NCBI RefSeq assembly: GCF_019972155.1
Contig: NZ_BOVL01000019.1
Location: 413,877 to 477,876 of the forward strand
Direction: 5' to 3'
Source: Bradyrhizobium sp. RD5-C2
Lineage (GTDB): Bacteria > Pseudomonadota > Alphaproteobacteria > Rhizobiales > Xanthobacteraceae
Length of the DNA: 64,000 nucleotides
The notes beneath the pieces were generated by a model. The model saw nothing but the letters and a program-made list of their open reading frames with translations. It had not been told where the DNA came from and made no database searches. The translations under genes were made by a program, and so were the position numbers. This document shows, piece after piece, positions 16,666 to 25,547 of this stretch. The first letter of the stretch is position 1, and each line of letters starts with the position of its first letter.

Positions 16666-17076
16666 TTGAGCATACAGGTTGCGATTCTAAAAATATTGGC
16701 CAGTCACGTCAGCGGCAGGGCCACGCTCGATTCACTCAAGCATGACCTCGCTATCCTTGCGTCGAGCGGCGACGATTGGCATACGCGGATCAAGCGTTTG
16801 GCGTCGCGGGTTCCCGAACTCGACATCTTTAGCAATCGCTATGTGCTGCGTGACGTCGAAGGCTGGGAGATCACAGCGGCCGGCCGCGAGTTCCTGTGTA
16901 CGCTGGAGGCCGTCACGCAAGACAATCTGCCGCCTGCGCCATTGGCCGAGTCTGCGATCCGCGAAGAAGGCAAGCTGATCGTGGTCGGCCACCGCTTCAG
17001 GAACAAGGCGCGGCCGCAGCGTGACCCGGAGCCGAGTGCATCGGTGCGCCGCCGGCCGTTCCGCGAGCCGCGTTGA
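16666..17076 (+). CDS. Hypothetical protein, winged-helix-like
   Basis: 136 residues from a TTG start preceded by CGAGG. The N-terminal part (IQVAILKILASHVSGRATLDSLKHDLAIL ... RIKRLASRVPELDIFSNRYVLRDVEGWEITAAGREFL) has the rhythm of a winged helix ending in the 'W-x-I-T-x-x-G' wing found in several transcription factors. The C-terminus is basic and Pro/Arg-rich (RPQRDPEPSASVRRRPF). DNA binding is plausible; no target can be named. Monocistronic. Confidence 0.65.
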   Translation: MSIQVAILKILASHVSGRATLDSLKHDLAILASSGDDWHTRIKRLASRVPELDIFSNRYVLRDVEGWEITAAGREFLCTLEAVTQDNLPPAPLAESAIREEGKLIVVGHRFRNKARPQRDPEPSASVRRRPFREPR

Positions 17077-17130
17077 ACCTCATGGCCCTGCGCGCGACCT
17101 AACTTCGGGACGTGGCTCTGGAGGTCGCAA

Positions 17131-17286
17131 ATGACTGCTTTGGCTCAATCGATCGCACGCGTGTTTCCGGCCAATTCGCTTCGGAGCAATATCGCCCGGC
17201 ATGTCCTGCTGTTCGCCTTTGCGATCCTGTTCGTCGCGGTGCTCAGGGCGAGCTATGGCCTCGATCTCAGCGCGGGTTTCTTCTGA
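17131..17286 (+). CDS. Small membrane protein, 51 residues
   Basis: A short gene with an ideal ribosome binding site (GGAGG, six bases before the ATG). It encodes a basic, amphipathic N-terminus (SIARVFPANSLRSNIARH) and one transmembrane segment (VLLFAFAILFVAVLRASYG). Such single-span proteins are easily missed by automatic annotation. Function unknown. Confidence 0.6.
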   Translation: MTALAQSIARVFPANSLRSNIARHVLLFAFAILFVAVLRASYGLDLSAGFF

Positions 17287-17374
17287 TTTTTCCGGCGGCG
17301 CGTCACACTGGGTTAACCGGACCGGGGTAGCTAGGTGCACGCTTCCTTGCATCTCGAACCCGGGCCGACCCTCC

Positions 17375-17524
17375 ATGGATAAGCCGATGCGCTGCCAATG
17401 CGGCAGGACGCGCACCATTGTGCTCGACAAGCATTTTCGGACCGCGCTGGTTTGCCCCAAATGCGATGAGATCGAGCTGGCCCGGCCGGCCGAGCCGGAG
17501 GAAGAGGTATTGACCGAGCGATAG
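17375..17524 (+). CDS. Small zinc-ribbon-like protein, 49 residues
   Basis: MDKPMRCQCGRTRTIVLDKH begins the protein, with CxC spacing, and VCPKCDE follows; the four Cys could hold one zinc. The acidic C-terminus is EPEEEVLTE. No good RBS is visible before the ATG, so the start is tentative. It lies about 90 bp after the small membrane protein gene on the same strand. Confidence 0.5.
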   Translation: MDKPMRCQCGRTRTIVLDKHFRTALVCPKCDEIELARPAEPEEEVLTER

Positions 17525-17567
17525 CGCGATGGGGTTCGACCTACATCGCGCTCCAGCTCGTTGTTTA

Positions 17568-17613
17568 AGCATGATCTTCCGGAAAGCCGCTTCGCACTTT
17601 TCCGGATCATGCT
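17568..17613. repeat. Palindromic intergenic repeat (AGCATGAT type)
   Basis: AGCATGATCTTCCGGAAA ... TTTTCCGGATCATGCT, an imperfect inverted repeat of a type scattered through Bradyrhizobium genomes. A shorter relative is at 28691-28714. Confidence 0.75.
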
Positions 17614-17683
17614 CGACCGCGGTCGTTTTCGGCGCCGAAACACGCTAGGTTCCGTCTGACGAAACGGACCCAAGCGAAACCCA

Positions 17684-18922
17684 ATGCCGCATCCTTCCAA
17701 TACACCCGCCGTTACCCTTGCTGACGTAACTCTCGCCGACGTGCGCCGTGCCGCCGACGTGATCCGGGATTCGGTCATGGTTACGGCGTGCAACGAGAGC
17801 CGTACGCTGGGCGAGATTTGCGGCTGCCGCCTGTTCCTCAAATTCGAGAACCTGCAGTTCACCTCGACCTTCAAGGAGCGCGGGGCGCTGAACCGGCTGC
17901 AGGCGCTTTCCCCCGAGGAGCGCAAGCGCGGGGTGATCGCGATGTCGGCCGGCAATCACGCCCAGGGCGTCGCCTATCACGCCAAGCGGCTCGGTATCCC
18001 CGCCACCATCGTGATGCCGGTGGGCACGCCGATGGTGAAGATCGAGAACACCAGGCGGCACGGCGCCGAGGTCATCATCACCGGGCAGACGCTGGAAGAA
18101 TGCTTCGCGTTCATCGGCGCGCATGCCGCAGAGCGCGGCCTGATCCTGGTCCATCCCTATGACGATCCGCTGATCATTGCCGGACAAGGCACGATCGGGC
18201 TCGAAATGCTCGCGGCGGTGCCGGAGCTCGATATCCTGGTGGTGCCGATCGGTGGCGGCGGGCTGATTTCGGGCATCGCCACGGCCGCGAAGGCGATCAA
18301 GCCGTCGGTGCAGGTTATCGGCGTGCAGGCCCAGCTCTATCCCTCGATGTACAATGCCGTCAAAGGCGCGCAGCTGCCGATGCGCGGCGATACGCTCGCC
18401 GAGGGCATCGCCGTCAAGGCGCCGGGGCGGATCACCACCAAAATTGTTCGCGAACTCGTCGACGACATCGTGCTGGTCAGCGAGGATCAGATCGAGCGCG
18501 CGGTCGCGACCCTGATCTCGATCGAGAAGACGGTGGTCGAGGGCGCCGGCGCCGCTGGCCTCGCGGCGGTGCTCGCGGCACGCGGGCGCTTTGCTGGCCG
18601 CAATGTCGGCCTCGTGCTGACCGGCGGCAATATCGACACCAGGCTGATCGCCTCGGTGCTGACCCGCGAGCTGGCGCGCGAGGGACGGCTGACCCAACTG
18701 GCGCTCGACATCGTCGACCGGCCTGGCCAGCTCGCGGCAGTGTCGATCCTGCTCGCGGATGCCGGCGCCAACATCATCGAGGTCTCGCATCAGCGCACCT
18801 TCTCCGACCTGCCGGCCAAGGCGACGCTGCTCGAACTCGTGATCGAAACCCGCGACCGCGCGCATCTGGAAGAAGTGCTGACGAGGCTCGGCGCCGAAGG
18901 ATTTGTCGTGCACGAGAGGTAA
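17684..18922 (+). CDS. ilvA: Threonine ammonia-lyase (threonine dehydratase) with ACT domain
   Basis: 412 residues. A PLP-dependent fold II enzyme turning threonine into 2-oxobutanoate, the first step to isoleucine. Seen: the PLP lysine in FTSTFKERGALN, the Asn-containing MSAGNHAQGVAYHA, the phosphate-binding GGGGLISG, and a C-terminal ACT domain (about 330-412, DRPGQLAAVSILLADAGANIIEVSHQR). The length matches the single-ACT IlvA/TdcB-like type rather than the two-ACT enterobacterial IlvA. The ACT domain suggests amino-acid feedback. Monocistronic, ending at a palindromic repeat. Confidence 0.93.
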   Translation: MPHPSNTPAVTLADVTLADVRRAADVIRDSVMVTACNESRTLGEICGCRLFLKFENLQFTSTFKERGALNRLQALSPEERKRGVIAMSAGNHAQGVAYHAKRLGIPATIVMPVGTPMVKIENTRRHGAEVIITGQTLEECFAFIGAHAAERGLILVHPYDDPLIIAGQGTIGLEMLAAVPELDILVVPIGGGGLISGIATAAKAIKPSVQVIGVQAQLYPSMYNAVKGAQLPMRGDTLAEGIAVKAPGRITTKIVRELVDDIVLVSEDQIERAVATLISIEKTVVEGAGAAGLAAVLAARGRFAGRNVGLVLTGGNIDTRLIASVLTRELAREGRLTQLALDIVDRPGQLAAVSILLADAGANIIEVSHQRTFSDLPAKATLLELVIETRDRAHLEEVLTRLGAEGFVVHER

Positions 18923-18943
18923 TCGACGCTGAAGTACGTAATC

Positions 18944-19048
18944 CGTCATCCTGAGGAGCGCGTAGCGCGTCTCGAAGGATGCACGGCCCGGCTGGTGGCC
19001 GATTCATCCTTCGAGGCTCGCCGAAGTGGCTCGCACCTCAGTATGACG
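18944..19048. repeat. Palindromic intergenic repeat (CGTCATCCTGAGGAG type)
   Basis: Starts CGTCATCCTGAGGAGCGCG and ends CACCTCAGTATGACG, with inner arms TCGAAGGATG / CATCCTTCGA. It sits between the convergent stops of ilvA and the DUF1697 gene, a typical position for a bidirectional terminator-like repeat. Confidence 0.85.
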
Positions 19049-19056
19049 GGTTCGGC

Positions 19057-19572
19057 TTAGTCATCGCCCGCCGCCATCTCGGCGAGCTTCGCGATCGTGT
19101 TGAGGTTGCGCGCGGTGCCGTTGGCGGCGGCGGGGATCTTCAGCTTCGAGCGGCCCATGCCGCTGCCATTGACGACATAGATCTCGCGCTTGCCGAGCCG
19201 CATCTGCTCGTCCTGCTGGCCCTTGACGTCCTTCAAGGCATCCTTGGGCGGCGGCTCGTCGAGGAAGATCGCGACCGTCGTGTTCGGCGGCGCTTTCGGA
19301 AACGGATTGGCCTTCAGCACCGCGGCGATCTCGTCCGCGCTCCGCACCGCGACGCCCACCGGCTTGCCGGCATAGGCGTGCAGCCGCTGCTCCAGCGCGG
19401 CCTTGACCTTGGGCGCGCCGAGCTTCGAGGAGAACACGACATTGCCGCTGGCGATATAGGTCTGCACGTCGGCAAATCCCGCATCGACGCACATCGCCTT
19501 CAACTCGGTCATCGGCAGCTTGCCGGTGCCGCCGACATTGACCGCGCGCAACAAGGCGACGTAACGCGGCAT
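19057..19572 (-). CDS. DUF1697 family protein
   Basis: 171 residues. The DUF1697 signature is plain at the N-terminus: YVALLRAVNVGGTGKLPMTELKAMC, followed by YIASGNVVFSS. A conserved C-terminal run, GRSKLKIP..GTARNLNTI, also fits. The family is widespread but has no firmly established activity. The ATG has GAGG seven bases upstream. It starts eight bases after the GST stop codon, so it is the third gene of a same-strand unit. Confidence 0.88.
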   Translation of the reverse strand: MPRYVALLRAVNVGGTGKLPMTELKAMCVDAGFADVQTYIASGNVVFSSKLGAPKVKAALEQRLHAYAGKPVGVAVRSADEIAAVLKANPFPKAPPNTTVAIFLDEPPPKDALKDVKGQQDEQMRLGKREIYVVNGSGMGRSKLKIPAAANGTARNLNTIAKLAEMAAGDD

Positions 19573-19579
19573 CACGACC

Positions 19580-20221
19580 TCACGTCAGCAGCAGCGCCAT
19601 GCCCGGATCGCCCTTCTGCATCGCGCGCTGATAGGCCGGGCGCGCCGCGATGCGGCCGAGATAATTCCTGATGTTGGGGCGGTGGCCGAGATCGTAGGGC
19701 AGGAAATAGCGCATCGTCGTCAGCGAGAAGCCGATCATGATATCGGCCGTCGTGAACACCTCGCCCGCAAGATATGTCGCGTCGCGCACCCGTGCCTCGA
19801 TCAGATCGAATGAGCGGTCGACCCGCGCCCGGGTCGCAGCCAGCACCGGATTGTCGGCGGCGAGGTTGAGCCGATTCAGGATCATGCTGCGGCCCATCTG
19901 CGCCTGCAGCGTGCCGTTGGCGAAGTGAAACCAGTACAGGAACTGCGCGAAGTCGGGATGGTCCGATGTCGGCGTCAGCCGTCCATTGCCATATTTGGCG
20001 ACGATGTATTCGACGACCGCGCCGGATTCGGCCAGCACCAGCGCGCCGTCGGTGATGACGGGCGCGGCGCCGATCGGGTGCAGCGCCTTGTAGTCGGCCG
20101 GCGCGAGCATCGTGACCGGATCGCGCGTGGTGCACTTCAGCTCGTACGGGATCGCAAGCTCCTCACACAGCCAGACGATCCGCTCCGATTGCGACTTGCC
20201 GAGATGGTGAACGGTGAGCAT
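19580..20221 (-). CDS. Glutathione S-transferase
   Basis: 213 residues. N-terminal thioredoxin-like domain with GKSQSERIVWLCEELAIPYEL, the cis-Pro region APVITDGALVLAESGAVVEYI (Glu-Ser contacting glutathione), and an all-helical C-terminal domain ending ADIMIGFSLTTMRY. It resembles the Ure2p/GstB-like bacterial class. Probably conjugates or reduces electrophiles in the cytoplasm. RBS AAGGAG. In a same-strand run with a basic protein upstream and DUF1697 downstream. Confidence 0.92.
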   Translation of the reverse strand: MLTVHHLGKSQSERIVWLCEELAIPYELKCTTRDPVTMLAPADYKALHPIGAAPVITDGALVLAESGAVVEYIVAKYGNGRLTPTSDHPDFAQFLYWFHFANGTLQAQMGRSMILNRLNLAADNPVLAATRARVDRSFDLIEARVRDATYLAGEVFTTADIMIGFSLTTMRYFLPYDLGHRPNIRNYLGRIAARPAYQRAMQKGDPGMALLLT

Positions 20222-20234
20222 GCGTGCTCCTTAG

Positions 20235-20540
20235 CTAAGCGTCCTCTTTCTTCTTCGCAGGCTTCTTGGCCGGCGGCGGCTCTTCCATCGCCTTCTTCAT
20301 GGCGCGGGCATAGGCGTCGGCGGCGTTCTCCGCCGAATTCTGCAATCGCTTGGCGGTCGCGGTCGCGTTCAGGATCGTGCTCTTTGCCAGGAAGCGGAAG
20401 CGCGCCTTGGTCTCCTTGTCCTTGGCCTTGGCGGCGCGCGCGACCCAGACGGCCTGGCGCTTCTTGGCAGCCGCCATCACGGCCTTGGTCTGCGCTCTTG
20501 CGGTTTGCCGGATGACGGCGTCGAGGTCGGCTTCGGCCAT
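20235..20540 (-). CDS. Basic Ala/Lys-rich hypothetical protein
   Basis: 101 residues, strongly helical and basic: VIRQTARAQTKAVMAAAKKR, VARAAKAKDKETKARFRFLAK and a closing PPPAKKPAKKKEDA. No known domain. The lysine/alanine tail is like that of alphaproteobacterial histone-like or ribosome-associated small proteins, but this is only a composition match. It precedes the GST gene by 13 bases and is probably co-transcribed. Confidence 0.62.
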   Translation of the reverse strand: MAEADLDAVIRQTARAQTKAVMAAAKKRQAVWVARAAKAKDKETKARFRFLAKSTILNATATAKRLQNSAENAADAYARAMKKAMEEPPPAKKPAKKKEDA

Positions 20541-20630
20541 TCAGATACACTCATTGACTGGACGTACGCCGGGTGGGCGCACGGTGGGAGGAGGGGGAAC
20601 TACCACTAGCGTAACCCGCGCCGTTTGAAC

Positions 20631-20795
20631 ATGCGATCCTTGGCGTTGCCCCCGAGGCCGCGGCCCGGCGGATGGTTGCGCGCTCTCTATCCAGGCAAGG
20701 CGTATGGCTTCGACTTTGCGGACAACGGTCCAATGACCGCCGATGCAGTTAACCGTGTCGCCGGTTTCTGCCAGGTTCGTCTGAACGCGGCCTGA
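20631..20795 (+). pseudogene. Possible remnant of a dienelactone-hydrolase-type gene
   Basis: A 54-codon open frame ends with LYPGKAYGFDFADNGPMTAD and VNRVAGFCQVRL. This resembles the C-terminal end of dienelactone hydrolase family proteins (YPG-x-x-H-GFD...), but the catalytic His position appears to be Tyr and everything upstream of it is missing. It is squeezed between two minus-strand genes and lacks an RBS. Low confidence. Confidence 0.35.
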
Positions 20796-20798
20796 GTC

Positions 20799-21911
20799 TC
20801 AGTCCGCGGACGGACCCGGCGGCACCTTGGCGCCGGCGAGCAGTCCGGCCAATTCAACCTGTCGGCCGAGCCCGGTCTTCGCCAGCACGGCCTTGAGCTG
20901 GTTGCGCACCGTTTCGCGGGAGATGCCGAATGCGCCGGCGATGGCCTCGACGGTGCGTCCCTCGCCGATGCCGCGCGCGACGCGCGCCTCGGCCGGCGTC
21001 AGGTCGAACAGGCCTTGCAGCACTTCCGCGGTAGGCACTTCTGCCGGCACCACCGGCGTCACGATCACGATCGCCAGCGCGCGATCGAACAGGTCGCGCG
21101 CTGCGCCCTGGATCGGGACCAGATGCACGATCAGCGGCGGGCGATCGTCCTGTGCCGCGATCGGGACCGAGCGGACCTCGGCGCTGATGAGACCCTGATC
21201 GAGTGCCGCCACTGCCTGTGCGAACAGCGCGTCGGCGGCGGCTGCCGCCAGCGTCAGGCGATCGGTGCGATCCTGCATCACATCGGGCACCAGGCGGTCG
21301 AACAGCGGGTTGGCCGCCATCAGACGGCCGCCGCGCCGCAGCACCGCCGCGGGCAGTCCGAGCATCGCCAGCGACTCGGTTGCCGCCCGGGCGCGCTCCA
21401 TCCCGAGCCGCGCCGACAGCAGCGCCGCCCGCGCCAGATGCGGGCGCAGCGCGTCGAGCTGCTCGATCGCTTCCCGCTCGATCGGTCCGTGCCGGTATTC
21501 GCGCTCGACGCTGTAGATCAGTACGTCGCCGCTCGGCACCGGGATCGCGGTGCCGGCACCCCATCCGAGCCCGCGCGGGCGGAAGAACTCGCGGATCTGG
21601 AAATCCTGCTGCACGTCCTCGGGGGTGTCGAACACGTCGATGTCGCGCAGGAAGCCGGCATGGTTGGCCGCCAGCAGGCGCGGCAACCGCCCGTTGCGCT
21701 CGTGCCAGCCGCCCTCGACATAGGCAACCGTGTCGTCGTGCATGTCGGGGGATGCGACCCAGCGGACGTCGTGCGGGGCCGCCGTCAGCAGCACGATACC
21801 GCGGGCCCGCGCGATCCCGCCGACCTGATGCAGCACGTTCGGCCACAGCTCGGGGACGACCGCGGCCTCGTAGGCCAGGTCAATCAGATGCTCGTGCAGG
21901 TCGTTCGCCAT
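20799..21911 (-). CDS. LuxR-type transcriptional regulator
   Basis: 370 residues. The C-terminal HTH is clear: LFDLTPAEARVARGIGEGRTVEAIAGAFGISRETVRNQLKAVLAKTGLGRQVELAGLL. The N-terminal ~290 residues have no clear autoinducer-binding, receiver or ATPase motifs but have a PAS/GAF-like middle (LGLPAAVLRRGGRLMAANPLFDRLV). This architecture is frequent in Bradyrhizobium orphan LuxR regulators; signal and targets are unknown. It ends close to the GST-unit side and starts about 120 bp from the TfoX gene. Confidence 0.87.
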   Translation of the reverse strand: MANDLHEHLIDLAYEAAVVPELWPNVLHQVGGIARARGIVLLTAAPHDVRWVASPDMHDDTVAYVEGGWHERNGRLPRLLAANHAGFLRDIDVFDTPEDVQQDFQIREFFRPRGLGWGAGTAIPVPSGDVLIYSVEREYRHGPIEREAIEQLDALRPHLARAALLSARLGMERARAATESLAMLGLPAAVLRRGGRLMAANPLFDRLVPDVMQDRTDRLTLAAAAADALFAQAVAALDQGLISAEVRSVPIAAQDDRPPLIVHLVPIQGAARDLFDRALAIVIVTPVVPAEVPTAEVLQGLFDLTPAEARVARGIGEGRTVEAIAGAFGISRETVRNQLKAVLAKTGLGRQVELAGLLAGAKVPPGPSAD

Positions 21912-22029
21912 CGGTCATTCCAGGAAATATTGCTGCCCAACAGATTAACCCCTCGACCGCGTAAGTATTGCGTAGAGCAATTCAGCCCAAGCCACGAGTC
22001 CGGGCTTTCCCGGTGCGCGTCAGCGCGCA

Positions 22030-22434
22030 TCAAGGGGAATTGCGGCGTTTCGCCGGGCTCGTTCGGGATTTTCGCGCGGGCGCGGAGGGCCGTGCTCGTT
22101 TGGCTGCGACCCGGCGCGCGGCGGCCAGCGCGGCCTGCGCCCAGACGACGAGTTCGTCGGGCTCGTCAAACAGCCGTTCCGGCACCCGCCAGAAGGCGAG
22201 ATCGATGGTCGCGCCCTGCTTGGCGTAGTTGAGCGGCGGGCTCGCCGCCGCCTCCTTGAAGGTCTCGCGGTTCTGATCGTCGACCCGCACGTAGAGTGTA
22301 TTGTCGGTGACCATCCCGAGCATCACGCCGTCGCAGAACACGCCGGTCTTGCCGAACATGCGCCGCAGCGTGATGCGGCCGAGCGGCGCGAGTTGCTCGC
22401 GCAGGAATTCGGCAAAGGCAGGACTGGCAACCAT
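22030..22434 (-). CDS. TfoX/Sxy N-terminal domain protein
   Basis: 134 residues. The TfoX-N fold is shown by FLREQLAPLGRITLRRMFGKTGVFCDGVMLGMVTDNTLYVRVDD and by AFWRVPERLFDEPDELVVWAQAALAAARR. The C-terminal tail is Arg/Lys/Ser-rich. The full-length Sxy regulators of competence have a second domain that is absent here; stand-alone TfoX-N proteins are common and functionally undefined. Confidence 0.87.
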   Translation of the reverse strand: MVASPAFAEFLREQLAPLGRITLRRMFGKTGVFCDGVMLGMVTDNTLYVRVDDQNRETFKEAAASPPLNYAKQGATIDLAFWRVPERLFDEPDELVVWAQAALAAARRVAAKRARPSAPARKSRTSPAKRRNSP

Positions 22435-22928
22435 TCCCGGTCTCGCAGGGCAATCAGGCCCGCGGAATGATGACTGGAACCTCAGCGTCCGACAACTGCC
22501 GTGACGCGATCCGGAGTCTGGGAAGGATATTACCTGGATGCTTGGGAGCGGGTGGATTGGTCGAATGGCGAGGCGTGCAGGAAGCTCTCGGCCAGAGCTG
22601 TTGGGAGGACACCTCGGTGCCCTCCCGACATCGGCACTTGGTTGCAGCCGCAGCCGTGCGAGCGGCCGCCGCCTTGACGGTCAAGACCTGACGATCATCG
22701 CCGCGTGTGGCGAAATTGAACCTGCGAGACAGTCAGACATATTTCCGAAGCGTCTCGAAACGTATCCGGCATGAATTGCTGCGGCGCGAGGCTCGCCAGC
22801 GTCACACGTTTGCAACGCTGTGCGCGATCCTTCGACCATGAACATCCTTTAATTTGTATCCGCGCGACTTGTCGCGCCTGCTAAGCGGCGACATGCAGTC
22901 GAGCCTTCGCCGGCTCGGGGGAGGGCCG
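22435..22928. other. Intergenic region, no gene supported
   Basis: Two opposed open frames of about 75 codons occur but have Arg/Cys/Ala-biased translations without an RBS. The right part (from about 22780) probably holds the promoter of the next gene. Nothing else is recognisable. Confidence 0.5.
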
Positions 22929-24062
22929 ATGATCAGCCGCAGGGCGCTTTCCGGATTGTTGATGACGCTGGTCGGACCCTCGTCGGTCACCGGCAACACG
23001 CTGACGCTGAGTCATTGCCAGGGATCGTGCGCGAATGTCGATCTGCCGGCGCTGGGCTACGATACGTTCTGCCGGTCGTTCTTCGACATCGCGACCAGAG
23101 GAAAGCTGCGCGCAGTCGCCACCGGCCCGGACATTCGAAGGGAGATGCATTCGTTGTTCCGTGCGCGCCGGCTGTATCGGCCATCGCGCGACGAGATCCG
23201 GATTCTCTGGCGCGGCACGGCGGATGGATTCTCGGTCGTGAAGGTCGAGTTCGATCTGGAATGCGGCGTGCCGGTGCGTGGATGTCTCGGGATTCCCGAC
23301 AGCGCGTTCAAGGGATTGATCCTGCTCGGCCATGGCATGGCGAGCACGCCGGAGCGGTGCTTCGATGATGCCGACAGGGACTACATGAACGCGCTCGGCA
23401 AGCAGCTTTGCCAGGACGGCTATGTCGTCTGGTGTCCCTACATCGTCCAGATCGGAAATCAGGAAAGCCAGAACAACATCGCCGCGATGCTGGCATCCCA
23501 TGGCGTCTCCGCGCACAACGTGTCGTGCGCATCGATCGACGCCGGCGAGACCGTCTGCCGGAAGCTGACCGGCGCGTCCGGTCTGAATGTCGGCGTCTAT
23601 GGGGTGTCCTCGGGCGCCTTCCTCGCGCTGCACCTGGAAGCCGCGACGGGGCGGATGCGGCCGACCATCGCCTCCGGATATATGCGTGACGAGAAGAAGT
23701 TTCTGATGTCGTCCGCCATCAGCAAGAACCTCGGCATTGAACTTGCGGCCTACATTCATTTCGCCAACAGCCGCGCCAAATACACCGGTGCAGAGCTGGC
23801 GTATCTGCTCCGTCCGTGTCCGCTGTTCGTCGAGATCGGCAACCGTGATGCTGCAAACGCGATCGAGCTCGGGCGGGACGAGAAGTTCGCGGAGATGCGA
23901 TCCGTCTATGCATCATCGGCTCATCCGGATCTGATCGACATGGATGTCTTCGACGGCGTGCACGAGGCCAGCGGCAAGCGCGCAAGGCCATGGCTGTACG
24001 GCCATCTGGCGTCGCCCGCCTATCAAGAGACGTCGCGCTTGAAGAACGCCATCGCGTTGTGA
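22929..24062 (+). CDS. Secreted alpha/beta-hydrolase-like protein
   Basis: 377 residues from an ATG preceded by GGGGGAGGG. The N-terminus MISRRALSGLLMTLVGPSSV looks like a Tat/Sec export signal. The core has GLILLGHGMAS, the nucleophile elbow YGVSSGAFLALH (G-x-S-x-G) and a late VFDGVHEASG His, which fits an alpha/beta hydrolase with an extended N-terminal part (Cys-containing, CQGSCANVDLPALGYDTFC). Family and substrate are not clear. An in-frame TTG 75 bases upstream is a weaker start. Confidence 0.75.
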   Translation: MISRRALSGLLMTLVGPSSVTGNTLTLSHCQGSCANVDLPALGYDTFCRSFFDIATRGKLRAVATGPDIRREMHSLFRARRLYRPSRDEIRILWRGTADGFSVVKVEFDLECGVPVRGCLGIPDSAFKGLILLGHGMASTPERCFDDADRDYMNALGKQLCQDGYVVWCPYIVQIGNQESQNNIAAMLASHGVSAHNVSCASIDAGETVCRKLTGASGLNVGVYGVSSGAFLALHLEAATGRMRPTIASGYMRDEKKFLMSSAISKNLGIELAAYIHFANSRAKYTGAELAYLLRPCPLFVEIGNRDAANAIELGRDEKFAEMRSVYASSAHPDLIDMDVFDGVHEASGKRARPWLYGHLASPAYQETSRLKNAIAL

Positions 24063-24311
24063 GCGGCACGGGCCGTTGCGTCCGCTTTCAAGACGCCGTC
24101 ATACAGGCGCCACGTCTGACTTCGACCATACATAGCTCGAAGCGCCTGTTGCCGGGATCAGCGAAGCAGGCGATCGGGTTACAGGATTGTCGGATTGGTC
24201 GCATTATGATCTCCTGTCATGCATCTTGCCCATCCTGACCCTCCCGGTCTGAGGGAACTCGACGTCATATCCGTCTCGTAGAGCTTGTTGGTAGCCGAAG
24301 GGTTGGACAGC

Positions 24312-25547
24312 ATGAGTGGTACGGAACGAATGCTCGGTGGATTGGCAGGGCTTCTGGTATCGGCGGGATTGGCGGCACTCGGGATGTCGGCGGCCCATGC
24401 TCAGGCGGGGCCGCCCGGACCTCCTGCCGTGGGCGTGTTCGAGGCGGTGAAGCGGCCGGTCACCGAGACCAGTGAATTCCTGGGACGCATCGAGGCCCCC
24501 AACCGTGTCAACGTGGTGGCGCGCGTCACGGCGTTTCTTGAGAAGCGGAACTTCGTCGAGGGCGCCGAGGTCAAGGCCGGCGACCTCTTGTATCAACTCG
24601 AGCGCGGTCCGTTCGAGGCCGACCTGGCATCGAAGAAGGCGCAAGTCGCCCAGTTGCAGGCGACGCTGGTCAACGCCAAGCTGACCACCGATCGGGCCAA
24701 GGCCTTGATGGGCGGACCGGCCGGCCAGCAATCGAACGTCGACGCGGCGGTCGCCAACCAGCAGAGCCTCGAGGCGCAGGTGCAGGCCGCGCAGGCGCAG
24801 GTCGACTTGTCCCAGATCAATCTCGACTACACTGTGATCCGCTCGCCGATCGACGGCCGGATCGGACGCACCGCCGTCACCGAGGGCAATGTCGTGACGC
24901 CGAGCTCGGGAACCCTGACGACCATCGTCAGCCAGGACCCGATGTATGTCACGTTCCCCGTACCGGTGCGCGAGGCGCTCGATCTGCGCGAACGCTATGC
25001 GACGCGCGGTGGCTTCAAGGCCGTCGTGATCCGGGTGCGCCTGACGGATGGCCGGCTCTACGATCAGGTCGGCGAGCTGAACTTCGTCAACAACACGATC
25101 ACTCAGAACACCGACACCATCTCGTTGCGCGGTACTATCCCCAACCCGTCGACGTACACATCGGTCGCAGCCGGCGGTGCGGTCCGCGAACTGACCGACA
25201 ATGAGTTCGTGACCGTGCTGCTGGAGGGCGTGCAGCCGGTCGAGGTGTTGGCGATCCCGCGCTCGGCGGTGCTGTCGGACCAGCAGGGCGAATATGTCTA
25301 TGTCGTCGGCGCGGACAACAAGGCCGAGCAAAAGCGGATCCAGCTGGGGCAATCGACATCGACGATCGCCGCGGTGACGAGCGGCATCGCGCTTGGCGAC
25401 AAGGTCGTGGTCGAGGGATTGCAGAAAGTCAGGCCGGGCGAGGTGGTTGCGCCAGGACCCGCCAGCGCGCTGATCCAGTCCAGCATGAAGGTTTCTGCAG
25501 ACGGCAGCGCTGGCAGCACGCCGAAAGCAACGGGCAACAACCCATGA
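24312..25547 (+). CDS. RND efflux periplasmic adaptor (membrane fusion protein)
   Basis: 411 residues. A signal peptide (about 1-31, ending AAHA-Q) is followed by the lipoyl half-motifs (RIEAPNRVNVVARVTAFLEKRNFVEGAEVKAGD), a coiled-coil hairpin (ADLASKKAQVAQLQATLVNAKL), the second lipoyl half with SPIDGRIGRTAVTEGNVV, and beta-barrel and membrane-proximal domains. No lipobox Cys is obvious. It links the inner-membrane pump to an outer-membrane channel. Its stop overlaps the pump start as ATGA. No regulator gene is adjacent. Confidence 0.93.
   Translation: MSGTERMLGGLAGLLVSAGLAALGMSAAHAQAGPPGPPAVGVFEAVKRPVTETSEFLGRIEAPNRVNVVARVTAFLEKRNFVEGAEVKAGDLLYQLERGPFEADLASKKAQVAQLQATLVNAKLTTDRAKALMGGPAGQQSNVDAAVANQQSLEAQVQAAQAQVDLSQINLDYTVIRSPIDGRIGRTAVTEGNVVTPSSGTLTTIVSQDPMYVTFPVPVREALDLRERYATRGGFKAVVIRVRLTDGRLYDQVGELNFVNNTITQNTDTISLRGTIPNPSTYTSVAAGGAVRELTDNEFVTVLLEGVQPVEVLAIPRSAVLSDQQGEYVYVVGADNKAEQKRIQLGQSTSTIAAVTSGIALGDKVVVEGLQKVRPGEVVAPGPASALIQSSMKVSADGSAGSTPKATGNNP

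Noticed and set aside
22454..22691. Opposed ~75-codon frames between the TfoX and hydrolase genes
   Set aside because: No RBS, biased composition and no resemblance to known proteins.
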